A DNA stretch of 64,000 bases from Diorhabda sublineata (GCF_026230105.1 NC_079474.1:5466187-5530186); one strand, 5' to 3'. Shown: positions 33,218 to 45,930, counted from the first letter of the stretch. Numbers and translations are program-made. Notes: generated by a model from the letters alone, not told the origin.

Positions 33218-34440
33218 TATATTTCCAGCCTGATGTCAATATTTCATACGATATCGAATAGTTGAAATGAAAGTACTGTATATTTCAATAAAATCTATAC
33301 CTTGCCACAAAAAAGGTGTTTCAATATTTTGAATATCATTTACAATAGATAAAATATAAACTGAATTATTGTTTATTAAATAACAAAATATTGAAACAAT
33401 TAATTTTTGCTGTATTTCGTTTAGATTAGCCCTAACATATATTTGAAATTCATTACTTGTTTTTTAAAATATTGTCCCACTATTCTTATTGATATACGGT
33501 ATGAATTTTCGAATTCAATTCCATTTCTTTTTCCCAGTATGTAATTTTATTATTTATTAAAATATTTTTGAGGCGGTGAGCAAAATTAGTATACCATTTT
33601 TGGAAAATTGAATATTTGGGTCTAACCTAAACATTAATTTATATAACCTCTGCTTCAACTGTCCAAATATATTATTTATTAAACTTTTAATCTTGAAAAA
33701 TATGTAAAAAAGGAATAGTGTTTATTTTTCTCAGGTTTTGTGACACACAGTTTTGTGATAGACATACTTAATATTTAAGTAAAGTAATTGTGCTTTCACA
33801 AAGTTCCCTAAACGTAAAATCTTATTGATTAATATGCCGAAATATGTAACTATCAAATTATTCTATAAAATATAGTCTTAAGATGGTATATTTTGGAAAT
33901 TGTGCTTTAAAATTGAGGAAATTTAACAACACAAAAATGATTATTTTTCTACATATATTATTCTCAACGATTTTAAAGCAAAATACCAAAGTACCGGCTT
34001 ACATATAATTATTAATGAAGTTCATATTTTTATACGTGTACAATATGTAAAAAGGACAATTCAGAGAAATCTATATTTTATGTATTCCATAGTTCTCATC
34101 TTTATAACAACGAATTTTTTGTACTTTTTGTAAATGTTTGTATATTAGTGTTAGTTATTTATTTTGTTCTTGCGTTTTTATATTATCTTCTGCCTATTTA
34201 ATTGAAATTATGGTGAATAGATCTCAATTTAAATACAATAATTGTATCATGTAATTGCAACACAAGTTAACTGATTAGATCAATTTTCAACATTCAAGAG
34301 AAAATAATCAAAAATTAGATTTTCTACTTGCACGTTTTAAAACACGTATTCTTCACGTATTTTTCATGACTTTTGATCCTGATTCTGTACTGGCCAATCC
34401 TTTTACCCCGCCCCTGACACACAAGAAAAAATTGCCAAGA
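33218..34440. other. AT-rich stretch, nothing recognised
   Basis: No coding frame, repeat or RNA gene recognised. Confidence 0.4.
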
Positions 34441-34449
34441 TTGTGACAC

Positions 34450-34715
34450 ATTTTTTTCAGCCCAATACGAAACGAAGAATAATCGCTTAGCCACCGTATT
34501 CTCCAGATTTAGCATTCTGTGACTTTTCCTCTTTTCTACGTCTGGAATCGCACTATGATTCGACTAAAACTGTAATAAGTATATTACGTAAGGTACTGAA
34601 GGTCATTCCAACCGAAGCTCACAAAAAGTGTATGGAAATTAAATTATGAGAGATTCATCAGCGTTTTATAGATTCTAAAAAAGTATTGTACGGAAGAAAA
34701 ATTGATGTGGAGTAA
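34450..34715 (+). pseudogene. mariner/Tc1 transposase C-terminal fragment
   Basis: The + strand reads PPYSPDLAFCDFSSFLRLES, the third catalytic Asp region (PPYSPDLAPCDFFLFPKLK in relatives), then VISILRKVLKVIPTEAHKKC and a tail ending RKIDVE, typical of the C-terminal helices. The upstream domains are missing, and a LINE fragment follows directly. Confidence 0.7.
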
Positions 34716-35163
34716 TAATCTACAAAAGGAATTAAGCACGGATGTAAATTAAGCCCATTATCATTAAACATAGTTTAAGATGAGGCAATAAAAATAACAA
34801 AAAGTTAAATAAAACAGTGTAGAGTCGTAAACTGGAAAACATTAAAATTTCTGTACTACTATATGCAAATGACATAGTAATAGATGAGAAAATTTTTAAC
34901 TCCAACTTTTTTCTATACCATGACTGTCTACAGATATAGAATATAAAAATGAACGAGCACAAGACTAAGATGATGATAATGAAACTCAAAATAACAGTAG
35001 AAGAATCAAAAATAGAGCAGGTCAAAAGTTATCTTGGCATAACATCAACACAAGGTGGAAATCTGGAACAAGAAATAAACGATAGTATTGTAGAATCTGG
35101 AAACAGAACTGCAACTAATGAATATGTTTTTGTCAAATTCAATCACAAGGTAATCTCTTTTTA
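34716..35163 (+). pseudogene. LINE reverse transcriptase fragment
   Basis: The frame starts KGIKHGCKLSPLSLNIV, matching the GxRQGCxLSPxLFNxxxD motif of RT, with stops. A decayed active site follows (LLYANDIVI-like, frame-shifted). Then an open frame reads MNEHKTKMMIMK and SKIEQVKSYLGITSTQGGNL with EQEINDSI, the xNxxKTKxMxxxR...KYLGxxxxxxGxxxxEIxxRI block. It belongs to the endonuclease-RT class seen also at 4890, 9680, 40870 and 55890. Confidence 0.7.
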
Positions 35164-35384
35164 GGCTAACACAATTTCCCCATTAATGCTTTAATTCTAA
35201 AGCCTCAGAAAATTAGTGGTTCACTGCACATTACATGAATAAAATCGTTTACCATCAAGCGTACCAAAGAATTCTTACTTCGGTGATAATTTCCACAAGA
35301 ATTTCGTCTCAATTTTGCTGTTAGAAATCAGTTGAAGAAACCAACAATGTTAAAACCACAGACGTTTTCGTTATTATTATTATA
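35164..35384. other. Spacer
   Basis: Nothing recognised between the LINE fragment and the next mariner relic. Confidence 0.3.
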
Positions 35385-36065
35385 CAGATGTTGTCTCATA
35401 AGTAATTACTGACAACGCATACGTTTTTATAATAAATAGTGTGGAGTGCCATAAATATCAAATTCTTGAATAGTTAAGACATTATTGGAAACTAAAGTTT
35501 ATAGCAGCCGTAGTAGTAAGGAATATATGTAAAATTAAAAGAGAAGACACAGTTATCGTCCACTTACGTGGGATATTGTGGTTACAAGAAAAGCAGCAAA
35601 AAATCAACCTAGTATCAACACTCGCCGATTATCAGACTCCCTCAGATCTTCTAAAGATACCATACATAACCGTTTAAAATCAGTAGGTAAGATGTATAAT
35701 GTTGTCACACAAATTAACGGAGATTCAAGCGAATCGTCGAGTGAAGGTGTCTAAACAGCTCCTTCTCCTGCAGAAAAATGTATGTTTCATCAGATGGATT
35801 GTTACTTGTAATGAAAAGTGGATTTATCTTAACAACCCGATCATGGAAAATCAGTGGTTAGACAAAGGACAAAGCAGAACTCGTCAAAAAAGAGGTCGAA
35901 AATCTTGTACGTCTGTTGGCATTATGTGGTCGAACTATCAGTGCCGAGGTATATAGTGGACAACTGATGTGAGAATCTGCACCGTCAGATTACTATTAGA
36001 TTCATGGCGAGATTCTTGCATGATATATTGAAAGTGCAGTGCAACAGTATTTTGAATCTAAGCTC
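35385..36065 (+). pseudogene. mariner transposase pseudogene (different subfamily)
   Basis: A possible terminal repeat at 35388 (GTTGTCTCATAAGTAATTAC) resembles mariner ends. Downstream, frames give NTRRLSDSLRSSKDTIHNRL (second HTH), LSHKLTEIQANRRVKVSKQL and WIVTCNEKWIYLNNPIMENQ with WLDKGQSRT. The first catalytic motif is TCNEKWIYL, where TCDEKWI is expected, so the Asp is replaced by Asn. The reading then decays. It is a different mariner subfamily from 1-793, having the EKWIxxxNxxxxxQWLDKGQ signature. Confidence 0.75.
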
Positions 36066-36194
36066 AAAGAATAGTTTTATCAAGGTCTTAAATACACAAC
36101 AACAAACAAACAAAAGTTCTTTTCTTTTTGCTCTCGTGATTTCAAATGGCATTGTCTATAACAATTTGGAAAAATGATCGTCATCTATTTGGTT

Positions 36195-36760
36195 CCAAAA
36201 TTGAAAATTGTTAAGTAAAAAAAATACACTAACTTCCCTGACCAATTTGTCCCACAATTCCATCGAGTTGGGGTCGGGCGACTATGATGGCTAAATCATT
36301 AATTTCAGTACATTATTCCTATCCAATTCTTAAAAATACCTTTCGCATAGCTTCGAGGAATGCTTGGGATCGTTGTCTGAAGTTTTTTTCCGATCGGCGC
36401 TGACAGAACGTACTATATTTTCCTTTAAAATTTTTTACAGTGTTCTTTAATCGAAACCCCTACAAATTTTACCAGGTTTCCAGTTATCCTTCCTCCAAAA
36501 TATCCCCAAACCATCATCGCTGTGTTGTACATTATTTCTTTGGTCTGCCCACACTCTTTTCTTACACACAAAACTTCAAGCTTTGGCTCTTCACTCCATA
36601 AAACTCTCACCCACTCTTCATGCTTTTTTATATTATTTAGCCAAAGAGTACCTCTTAATTTCATTTTGACTTCTTCACTGCCACCCATCCAAAAAGACAA
36701 ATTTCTCTCAATCTCCTTTTCGCTGTAGAAGTACTCAAAAACAGATCCCTAGATTCATTG
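36195..36760 (-). pseudogene. Tc1-like transposase pseudogene
   Basis: The minus strand holds the best preserved Tc1 frame here: KKHEEWVRVLWSEEPKLEVL (first Asp replaced by Glu: SEEPK for SDESK), then MVWGYFGGRITGNLVKFVGV and KEHCKK. After frameshifts come a DNDPKHSS-like region and SQSPDPNSMELWDKLVRE, where SPDLNPIELLWDEL is expected. It is related to 7830-8500 and 17325-17510. Confidence 0.75.
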
Positions 36761-39400
36761 ATCTTAACTGATATCTCTGGGCTAGTGAGTCCTCGGTCAC
36801 GTTTACTGATCAATACAATTCGTTTACCTTCAGCGATTGTGGTTTTGCGAGTCCCCTCTGAAAACCAAGACTAAACTACAATCATAAATACATTATATGC
36901 ATAAACGCTAAACAAATAATTAGGAAATGATTATTGATTGATTGGGTTAAAGCCCTAGATTACGATGGGCATTCCTACAATTTTTAAGACTGTATAATTA
37001 TCTAATAAATAAAGTAAGCATTGGAAACTAACATTATCACTTGTCGAGTGTCAAGTTTCTAATCTACTTTGGTATTAATGCATCATTCAATATTAACATA
37101 CTTCAAATATCATTTCTTATTGGGGAAACTACCTATTCATCAAGTTTTTTATTATGTTCGTTTTGTTCATGTCCCCAAAATAAGAATTTGTTTATGAAAA
37201 GATTCCATTATAGGAATCAGACCCATTTTCGGGTTAGTTCTTCAGGTGAAAAACAAAAAAAAATACTGGAATTTAACTCCGGAGGTACTTATCCGTGTTT
37301 CAATTTATGTATTATTTCTAAGGATTCTTCCTTGCATTATCCCGGTACAATATAAATATTCTCTATTTGAGGTCAACTACTGTTAAGTAGATATACAACA
37401 TGCATCCGAAACATATATCTTGGTCTTCTTTAACACAAACTCGCCTCGAGAAGCCTCCTGTTAGATCTCTAATATATTGCGGCGGATCCACGCTTACGAC
37501 GCAGAACCTCAACCATATTATACTTGATTAATGTCAAACATTAATTCAAAGTTGTTAAATTATTTTATTTAAACATGGAACTTCCATAATCTACAGCATT
37601 TTTTATCTTCGACGGGTAAATACCATATCGTGTATTGTTTCAGTTGTTTTTGGACTTTGTTTCTACTATTAATGTCTTTGACAAAAGTGAATAAAGCAGC
37701 TTGTTAGATTTTTTATGGTAAACATTCAAAAAATGGTGGACTTATTACACGTGTGACTGTGGTGTAGGATTTTGCAACTAGCTATAGTCTATATTGGACT
37801 TTTACTGGTCTTTTATAATCATAAACTGTCCAGAACTATGGAAAAAAGTTTTAACTTGTGAAAATGATTAATGCTTCATCATTTTATTCCTCTCTCATTC
37901 ATAAAAATAGACTATAGATAAAATATAAAAAAACAAATACTTTTCTTAATTTATATCTATCGTCTGACTCTACCTTAAAAAACTTCACTTAATGTTTTAT
38001 CTAAAACTCATTTTTGTAGAATACGTGGTGTTTTCTATGACTAATCTTAAATTCCAAAATATCTTTTTAAAACAACTAGTTCCTTTTAATATTTGATTTG
38101 AAACTTTTAAGAAAAAAATTCTCGCGTGTGTCAATTTCAATACTATTAGAAACTAGTTAACTATTTTATTTCACTATTTGATAAGAAATTATTATCAATT
38201 CCATACTTTTGTTCGCCAATGGTAGTACCACAAGGTTTTGGCTTTCAATGTGTCGATTCATCACAAAAAATAGCCACTACTCAGCTCTTTTCGTTTATTA
38301 TACTTCGAACAAATTATATATCATAAACTAAGCTTTAAATGTAGTTTTCGGAAAAATAAAATCAATAATTTCGCTGCTAAACATCATATTTCTATATTGT
38401 CTTTGAATACTGCATCTTGTGGCCTCCATTTTGATAAACAATACATCGTATTTTCAAGTCATGTACGTACAAATTGCGAACGGAACAAAAACGTGACGTA
38501 ATGCGACCCAAAAATTAACAAATTTAATGTCAAAGGTGATGTGATATTTTCTCTTCAAATGATTATCTAGATTCGCGATTTATATTTCCCAAGTTCATGA
38601 AAATCATTTGGTACCCAAAGCTTAAAATTTTCCCAGCTGGTGTCAAAAAGTCACTTCCAGAACGATATCAGAAATTGACAAAAAATAGATCAAAAAGTGT
38701 TTATAGTGAAGTCGGTAAGTTCTTCAATTTTCCCCAATCTACCTAGGTGAGCAAGAAATAAGGTTATTTCCAAAACTTCCTTCATACTTCCTAGTGATCT
38801 CTGTAGGACATGAGTGCCACCAATAAATCTTCAGGAACTTGTTTGTAATGATACGGTCTAGAAATAAACTGACAGTTTGATCAGTGGAAGCATGCCACAT
38901 CAAAGTTAAGACAGTGTTTACAGGTTATTTTGATTATGGATATTTCTCGATCTCGAATATATTTAGAATCTTCAAATATTTACGTAAGTAGTAAGAAGAA
39001 GCTTTGACAAATGATATTTAGTTGCTTTATCATTCCAATAAGCATATTCGTCAAATGTACAGCTTCAACAGCCCATGACTTCAAAATGTTTCTCAGATTA
39101 AACGTCGTACAAAGGACACTTGTTTCGATGACAAAAAGATGCTTGATAGTAATGAAATCTAGTACTGGTACAAATATCATAGATCATATGTCACCAACTG
39201 AATTTTTTTTCTATTAATCACACCAAAATAATCAATCTTTATCTTTACATTATCTACTGTAACCAATTTCAAACATAGTTGCTCTTGTTGACTGTGTGAT
39301 CTGAGATAATCTACAGACTCTCTTTTTTTACATATATAGAAATCAAGAATTTTCGGAACCGTTGGTGATATTCTTTCTGAACACACTGTTTACACTACCA
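36761..39400. other. AT-rich stretch, nothing recognised
   Basis: A 104-codon frame at 37041-37355 (+) has no motif I recognise. A small GC-richer patch lies near 37470-37510. No repeats identified. Confidence 0.4.
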
Positions 39401-39419
39401 CTACACCAACACTCATAAT

Positions 39420-39860
39420 TACACTGTCTGACGCGCATTTCGATAACCAAGTTATCATCTTCAGAGACTAACTTGACTTACCTGTTTTATACTAAATTTT
39501 CCCACTAATCAACCTTCTCCCACGATAATTAATTTCAGCCGGAAAATCTCTTTGACGGGAATCTTCACTTTTATTTCTTAACTATTAAACTATAAAGTGG
39601 GCTGTAAGGAATAGACCCTTTGTCCCTATTTAAACTGTTGTTACATTTAATAATTTCAAAGCTTTCAAATCCATCAAAAAATTATTGTATACAATTTTTA
39701 AATATTCCACATTACTTATATTTATTCCATGATTACGGCTGTGTGATCCGTCCATATTTTAAATGAGCTATGTGCTCTTTAAACTGAACATTAACAGATC
39801 TCTAAGTCTGCCCGACGTATAAAAAGATTTCAAGGCATAGAAAAAGCTTTTGCAAGATGA
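39420..39860 (-). pseudogene. Penelope-like element, GIY-YIG endonuclease remnant and 3' flank
   Basis: On the minus strand the frame reads IFLYVGQT*RSVNVQFKEHI then AHLKYGRI, closely following the YVGQTGRSxxxRxxEHxxxL core of the GIY-YIG endonuclease that ends Penelope-like retroelements. Frame-shifted INISNVEYLKIVYNNFL and DLKALKLLN follow, fitting the rest of the domain. The downstream segment at 39420-39480 (reverse complement TCTGAAGATGATAACTTGGT) is of a kind I associate with 3' regions of such elements. The RT part is not recognised upstream. Inactive. Confidence 0.65.
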
Positions 39861-40865
39861 TGCTTGAGGAGTCTGAATCTTTTATGTTACACATTCAAAT
39901 ACAATGATTTTCTTTCGTATTTCAGTATTAACCTTGAATCTTGAATCGCTGACTTAATTGGTTTCCCTAATTATATGGAGCTCTAGATGATGTCAAGTGT
40001 TTATTTTTCCCTCTGTAGTTTAAACACTCTTTCTACTAGTTATTACCATTCGGTTCTGACTTATTTCATGACTTGCCAAAGTTTTATAGCTGCGAAAAAA
40101 TGAAATTCTTCATGAATAAATTGAATATCTTAGAAATATTATTTCAATTTTCAATAATTTACCCACCTTGATTAATATTTCGCTGCAAAAAATGTCTTTG
40201 ATGTCTTTGTTTAACCAAATTTTCAATAAATATTCCTAAATATAGGATATGGTGTGAAAAATTATATGGGAAATTTGGACCAGTGTATATATTTTGTTTT
40301 AGAATCAGCTTCCATGGATCTAAATTGTCATAGAGCTTGCATATCGCTTTTTCTTCTTCCTTTTACAATTACCAACGTTTTTTCCAGATAAGTAATTTTT
40401 GAAAGCCTTGTCTTTAACTTAAAACATATATTTTTGCTGTCTATAGTATGTGGATCAATTTTATACTTGTGCAGAAAATATATTTTTGAAAGTGGTAAAT
40501 GTGGTTAAATTGAAGGCACACCATATTTTTGTCCACAAAACTATTCTAGATGTTTTCCATTAATTGATTTAACTAAATTAGTTTGTCGATTGTGATAATC
40601 ATGTATAGAAATGATATAAATTATGCAATATTGTAAAAAAGGTACGTTCTAGATTTTTTTTCACACAAATGTACAGGGTGTGTTCGATGCACTAATAAAA
40701 TATATGTGTAACCTTTTTTAAAAACTGAATCATTTCCAGAGCTGATAAAAAGTCTATTTAACCAAACCATTGTTTCATAAAAAATGTTGCAAAATGGGAG
40801 CTAATTAAATACATTTTATTGTTATATACAGGATGTTTCTAAATTCATTCGACAAAACTCAGTAT
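39861..40865. other. AT-rich stretch; MITE-end-like motifs
   Basis: No coding frame recognised. TACAGGGTGTGTTCGATGCA at 40674 and TACAGGATGTTTCTAAATTC near 40832 look like ends of non-autonomous elements, in the same orientation. Confidence 0.3.
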
Positions 40866-40869
40866 TAAA

Positions 40870-41010
40870 TTAAAATATAGAAATATAGCGGTGGTCTATA
40901 CGGCAGTTTGCGATACGTTTAAAAAATTCATGGTGGTTTATGGAGTCAAATGCCTTTTCATAGTCGACGAATACCAATACTATGAGCTTGTTGCTCTCCA
41001 CATTTTTTTC
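40870..41010 (-). pseudogene. LINE reverse transcriptase fragment (palm motif)
   Basis: The minus strand encodes LVFVDYEKAFDSINHHEFFK and then RIANCRIDHR. VDYEKAFDS is the first catalytic region of LINE RTs (FxDxxKAFD), with the aspartates kept. It is only some 140 bp long, so nothing more of the domain is available. Confidence 0.7.
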
Positions 41011-43770
41011 TATTAATTGTTGTTGTTTCTTCAATTAATGCTTGGAGGAAAAAACAACCCAACGATATAAAGGGTGTGTGAATATTTTTCATATCTCTAT
41101 CGGTTGAAACATTAATGGGGGTCTTATTATCGTGAAAATTGCAGTACAAGGAGAAAGCTCAGCTTAGATTCTTTCAGAAACACTATTTAACATAACCTCC
41201 ATCTCATTTACAAAATAAATTATCTTAATAAAGTGTCAGCCATTCGAAATAGTCGATTGTAACAAGAGAGATGACGACAAAGTATAATCTGTAAGTGTGA
41301 ACTCAACTTATGAAACTATTATCGAACGTCCAGAAATTTGAAATTATATGTTAATAAATATAACCATGTTTTCAAATTCTCACTCATCAATCAACTAGAG
41401 AAAAACACAATTAACGATAACGATTGGTCCGGTATTCGTGTAGTATATAATTATTTAGAAATTTATTATCAAGTCGTCAATCAGTCAATTGATACAGTCG
41501 AGAGATGTCACACCTAAATTGCAAAACCAAACTGATATCGATGGGAGTCGTACACCAGTCAAAGAAATTGAGTCGAATATTAGAATTGTGATTGAAATAT
41601 ATTTTTGGCCAATCTTTGGAATTAAACCAATCACTAAACAAAAAAAATTAATGATCTTTATTAGTTGAATGGATTTATTGTTCATCAATTTCCAGTTGCA
41701 AAATATTAAAAGCGACATAGATTTGGTAGCATAGACGGAGATTATTAAATCTCCTGCAGCAAAAATTGTTACAATTTGTAGACGAAACTTGTAAAAACTG
41801 AAAAACAAACATAAAAATAACTAAATAAAGATACAAATAAAACAAAATTTCAATATACAAAAGAAAATCACAATTAATAACAAAATGTTAGGTAATAATT
41901 AGTATATGAGTCCATAGCAAAATTAAACCAGTATACAGCATGCCCTGATTTAAATATTATTATTAGAGTAGAAGTCGTTTACAAAGGCACTTTCCAGTAA
42001 ATATGTCCTCAAATTATTGCGGAACGCGGAAAAACATAATATCGATTTGATTTCAATTGGCAAGTGATTTTACATTTTTTTGCATTGTAAAATATTGAGC
42101 CCTCAACTAATTCTGAAGTGTAGTAGGTAAAATATATCATGTTTTCTAAATACCAGCAGCTGAGTTACTTTTTCATCTACCATGATGCTTCGGGGAATCA
42201 TACTTGCTCCAAACTTCTGCTAGAAGGGTCCGACATTGAACAGTGTACTTTTTGAGGTAGTTAAAACATAAAAATTTTGCAATAATATAGACGTTGTAAC
42301 GTTGTAAAGATCAGTGACCTTGTTTGTAGGGTAAAAATAATTTTTTTCCTAAGCCATGTGACCACAAAGAAATATAATCTCTTTTCAGTTTCAGTTTCAA
42401 ATTCTTCATTTCATTTTTATGCCATGGTAAAATCTCTTTTTTTTGTTTTGTCAATATCAAAATTTTTATTTGCCATTTTAGTCTTCTATACCATTAAATA
42501 TATAACCCACAGCACAGTTTTGTTAATAATCGATACCATTTGTTATATCAGTTTCTAGATTTTCTCGAAAAAAGTTTTGCTTTGCGCTTTAAGCTTTTTT
42601 TGAAATTTCTGCAACTATTCCAACATCTAGTTTCATTTTTTCATTAAATATTTTAATACATATCTCATCATCGTTGAAATCGAGACAATAATATCTAGGT
42701 AATATCGCAAGTAAAAAGAAAACCTATTGAACCAATTCATATTTCAAAAGAATATTTATTATTTGAAAGAACTGTTGTGATATCAATTAGTAAATACACC
42801 ACGGGTACTAATAGGTTTATCCCCTCGGGAGACTTATGAATCGTCGGGCCAAAAGCTATCGTACCGGCGAAATATCGTACCCTTGATACATAAATAACTA
42901 TTAATTTTTTTACAAAATAAGAACATCAATTTTTTGTTGGGCTTATATCATTTTTAGCTTCCAGAGTAATACTTGATACCTCTGTTTGTAATCTTAAATG
43001 TTTTTAACGATAAAAATATGCTAGACAAATCCACTGCGTTTAACCTCACAATTCTCCGATTTAACACCAAAGATTTCAAATTTTAACGCATGTCTTAAAA
43101 ATAATATTTTTCTAGTAATAAATATAAACAAAAAGAGAGTGGTTTTCATATTTTTTTATATAATGTTTGCGCTGGTTCTGAATGAAATTATAAACATCAT
43201 TTCAATACTAATTCCTAAAAAACTTTTAATTTAGTTTTAAAAAGGGATTACACGATTAATAAAAATTCTTATTTATTAAACTCTTGTAATATTTCGAAAT
43301 TTATGTTGTGAATGTTTGATTTTATAAAAATAAATGTATAACGTTTATTCTTTGTTGTGTACATTTTTTAAAAAGACCTGGCTGAATTAACGTCCTGTAC
43401 AAATTAGCAAATAGGTAGATGAATCATTTTTAGTCTTTAAGTATATTGTTATTCTTTTATTGTTGTTTTGTGTTGATTTTGTATTATAAACACCTCTATC
43501 TTTAATATAAAAGTTTACAAATATCTCACTTTTATTTCATATATTCCTCTTCATAATAAACAGGACCGGATTCAGCTTTTTAGCAATCTTTAGTTGCTGG
43601 CCTATATCTCTTCATATCATCGTGAAAGAAGAAAAAATGGAGCTAGTCATCGTATTTGTATTGTTTGTTTTAAGTGCAATAAAACTAAAAAGGAGCGAAT
43701 AATAAAAAAAAAGTATACAGAACGCGTCTTAAAAAACATCTTGTGTGATATGATATAATTTTTCTTCAAA
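41011..43770. other. AT-rich stretch, nothing recognised
   Basis: A short GC-richer patch at about 42790-42890 holds no known feature. No protein family, repeat array or RNA gene was recognised. Confidence 0.4.
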
Positions 43771-43771
43771 A

Positions 43772-44010
43772 TACAGGATTGAACAGGATCTGGTCCTATT
43801 GAAAGAGGAAGAAGAAGAAGAAGAAGATCTTCGTCTTCTATTTCATACGCTCCCAGGTGTATGGCTTAGTTCAGTTACATCCAGGAAGAGGACCAAACGT
43901 ACAGGATTGAACAGGATCTGGTCCTATTGAAAGAGGAAGAAGAAGAAGATCTTCGTCTTCTATTTCATACGCTCCCAGTTGTAGGGCTTAGTTCCGTAGT
44001 ATTTCATCCC
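43772..44010. repeat. Tandem duplication, unit 128 bp
   Basis: The sequence from TACAGGATTGAACAGGATCT at 43772 is repeated from 43900 with very few differences. Each unit contains a (GAA)n run that is two triplets longer in the first copy, followed by GATCTTCGTCTTCTATTTC, so it can also form a small hairpin. The unit overlaps the 3' end of the R1-like ORF relic on the minus strand. Confidence 0.85.
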
Positions 44011-44640
44011 TGTGCAATAAAATCTGCATACCGCATTATCTGCTAAGTCTGGTGTCATCAGATATTTGTTGAGGCGACAGAGCCCCGATACGACTCCCGT
44101 TTGTACTACTCCTACTTCGGTTGATATATTCAGCAGATCTTCTATTGTTATAGTTTTCTAGAAGAGTCTTTGTCTGTCTCACCCCTGTAGGTTGTCCCAG
44201 TAATTTGTTTTGCTCCTATCCACCTTCTTTTCCAGTGCTTTTCCTATTGTTCTGTAGTTGATACCACAAAAGGGTTCAGCTCCCTTAAAGGGTTTGTCGG
44301 CCCCTACTTTAGCGAGACAGTTACCTAGGCTTTTAGAGAGTTTGGTTCTGAGATCATATTCCAGTTCTGTCTGCTATTTTAGTTCCGTCCCTATATCATT
44401 TAAAGGCATTTTTGTTCATTTCTTGTAAGGTGTTATTATCCTGAGGCATGTCCCAGGTTTGGTCATTATTTAGGGATAGTTTTTCTTGGGTGATTACGTC
44501 TCTCAACATTCTAAGTGATGTTTTCCCTGTCACGCTCTCCAGTACTATGTGGAGATGTAGAAGATTTAGAATCTCTTCTAGTGCAGCTATTGGGCATGAT
44601 TTCATGGCCCCAGTTACACATAAGCACTAGTTCTAGATAC
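43960..44640 (-). pseudogene. R1/Jockey-type LINE, RNase H region
   Basis: Minus-strand frames read CLCVTGAMKSCPIAALEEIL then NLLHLHIVLES. This is the CxxxTGAMxxxPxxALExLLxLxPLHxxIE block that lies between RT and RNase H in R1/I/LOA-type LINEs. A decayed DGxK...TGIGxWS segment follows (first RNase H motif region) and, toward 43970, the C-terminal part. Stops and shifts are common. The RT domain is not preserved upstream. Confidence 0.7.
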
Positions 44641-45735
44641 GCTTCTAAATACAATAATTTTGTTATAATAGCAGTAAATTTTCTCTTTTAAATATAAAAT
44701 GATGTTTCAAATCTTCAAATTTTTGGTCATTGATGTCCCAATAGGCTGGAAAAACTAGCCTCAAATTGTGAATTGAATAAAACAACTTTGGGAGTAATGG
44801 GATGGTTGAGTTATCTGTATCGATAATAACAGTTTTCACCATATCTATGTTGTAGTGTTAACTTGGTTTGGGTTCAAGGAGATTATGAAACCAGGAGCTC
44901 AGGATGTCTCAGAGCAGCCATAAAACGACAAGATCGTCGATTTCCGAGCAATCGAAAATCAGTGGTTTGATAAGCATGGAACATATTTGGGATTTTAGTG
45001 AACGTAGTATCAAACATTGCTAGAAGATATCGGCACTTCATCAAAACCAAAAGTAGGTGAATCAATGAGCGTGCATATTGAACTTCAGTTAGTAAGAAAC
45101 ACACAAACAATTGGATATCTACCAATTGATCAGAATATATTTTCGTGATGCTCATATAGTCAATGGCGTAGATGAATTTGAAAATAATATTATTTTTGGA
45201 TATTGGACATTTATATATGTATGTATGTATGGATTTTGGTGTATCGTATATACTAGGACCCAAAGGATCTACTGTGTCTTACTTTCTTGATGTGATAGTA
45301 GAGAACCCAGTGTTTACAGCTGATCCATTAATCAAAAGCCTTTTAAAAAGTCTGGAATGTGGGATATTAGACATAGAAAAGTATAAAAATGAACATCCAT
45401 TATCTATCTAGACAATAAGTTATATCCCAAACTAAGGTTCGTGTTGGTGTCCTAGCTCTGAAGTTACCTTTATTTTTTCGTTGTCTTCTAATCAGGTTTA
45501 TTAACAATTTGGCTGAATTACGAAATTACATCACAATTAAGAAGTGAATAATTTAATGATTTTGAGGAGACATGAAAGTAACTAACCAGGTTAATATGAG
45601 TACTAGTAGCGAAATAGTTGAGTATGAAAATTGATAGCTTGAAGGGGGTGGTGTGTGGCTACCCGATAGACATAGATCTGATGTAAGCTAGCGATATATT
45701 TCTCAAATATAAATACCTTGCATAAGATAAGATAA
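44641..45735. other. Intergenic, no recognised gene
   Basis: Open frames at 44883-45263 (-, 126 codons) and 45172-45411 (+, 79 codons) overlap each other on opposite strands. Neither has a motif I recognise, so at most one could be real. A short TATG microsatellite lies near 45215. Confidence 0.3.
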
Positions 45736-45739
45736 GGTT

Positions 45740-45930
45740 AACATAGATGGAACTTTTGTCTCCAGACTATGGACATCACGGACGACCTGGAATTCCACTG
45801 GTGAATTCAAGAGAAAAAAACAGCAGACCACGTTATCTATGAGTGCCCAACACTCACACAGGCGCGATTCAGACACTTGAGAAGCCTCACAGTTTGTCTT
45901 CTCGTTGTAACTTCTTAGTATCCAATGTTG
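45740..45930 (+). pseudogene. R1/Jockey-type LINE, C-terminal zinc-knuckle fragment
   Basis: The frame reads TADHVIYECPTLTQARFRHL then RSLTV, matching the ExxxHVLxECPxxxxxRxxL block at the end of RNase H-bearing LINEs (the last H and C of a CCHC-like motif). It lies on the opposite strand to the RNase H relic at 43960-44640, so it comes from a different insertion. Confidence 0.6.

Noticed and set aside
32894..33261. Four overlapping open frames (70-107 codons) on both strands
   Set aside because: They all coincide with the GC-rich MITE at 32933-33217; low stop-codon density there comes from base composition, and no protein family is recognisable.
45172..45411. 79-codon frame reading FGVSYILGPKGSTVSYFLDV
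   Set aside because: It looks protein-like but I could not assign it to any family, and a longer frame overlaps on the other strand; left as undecided intergenic sequence.
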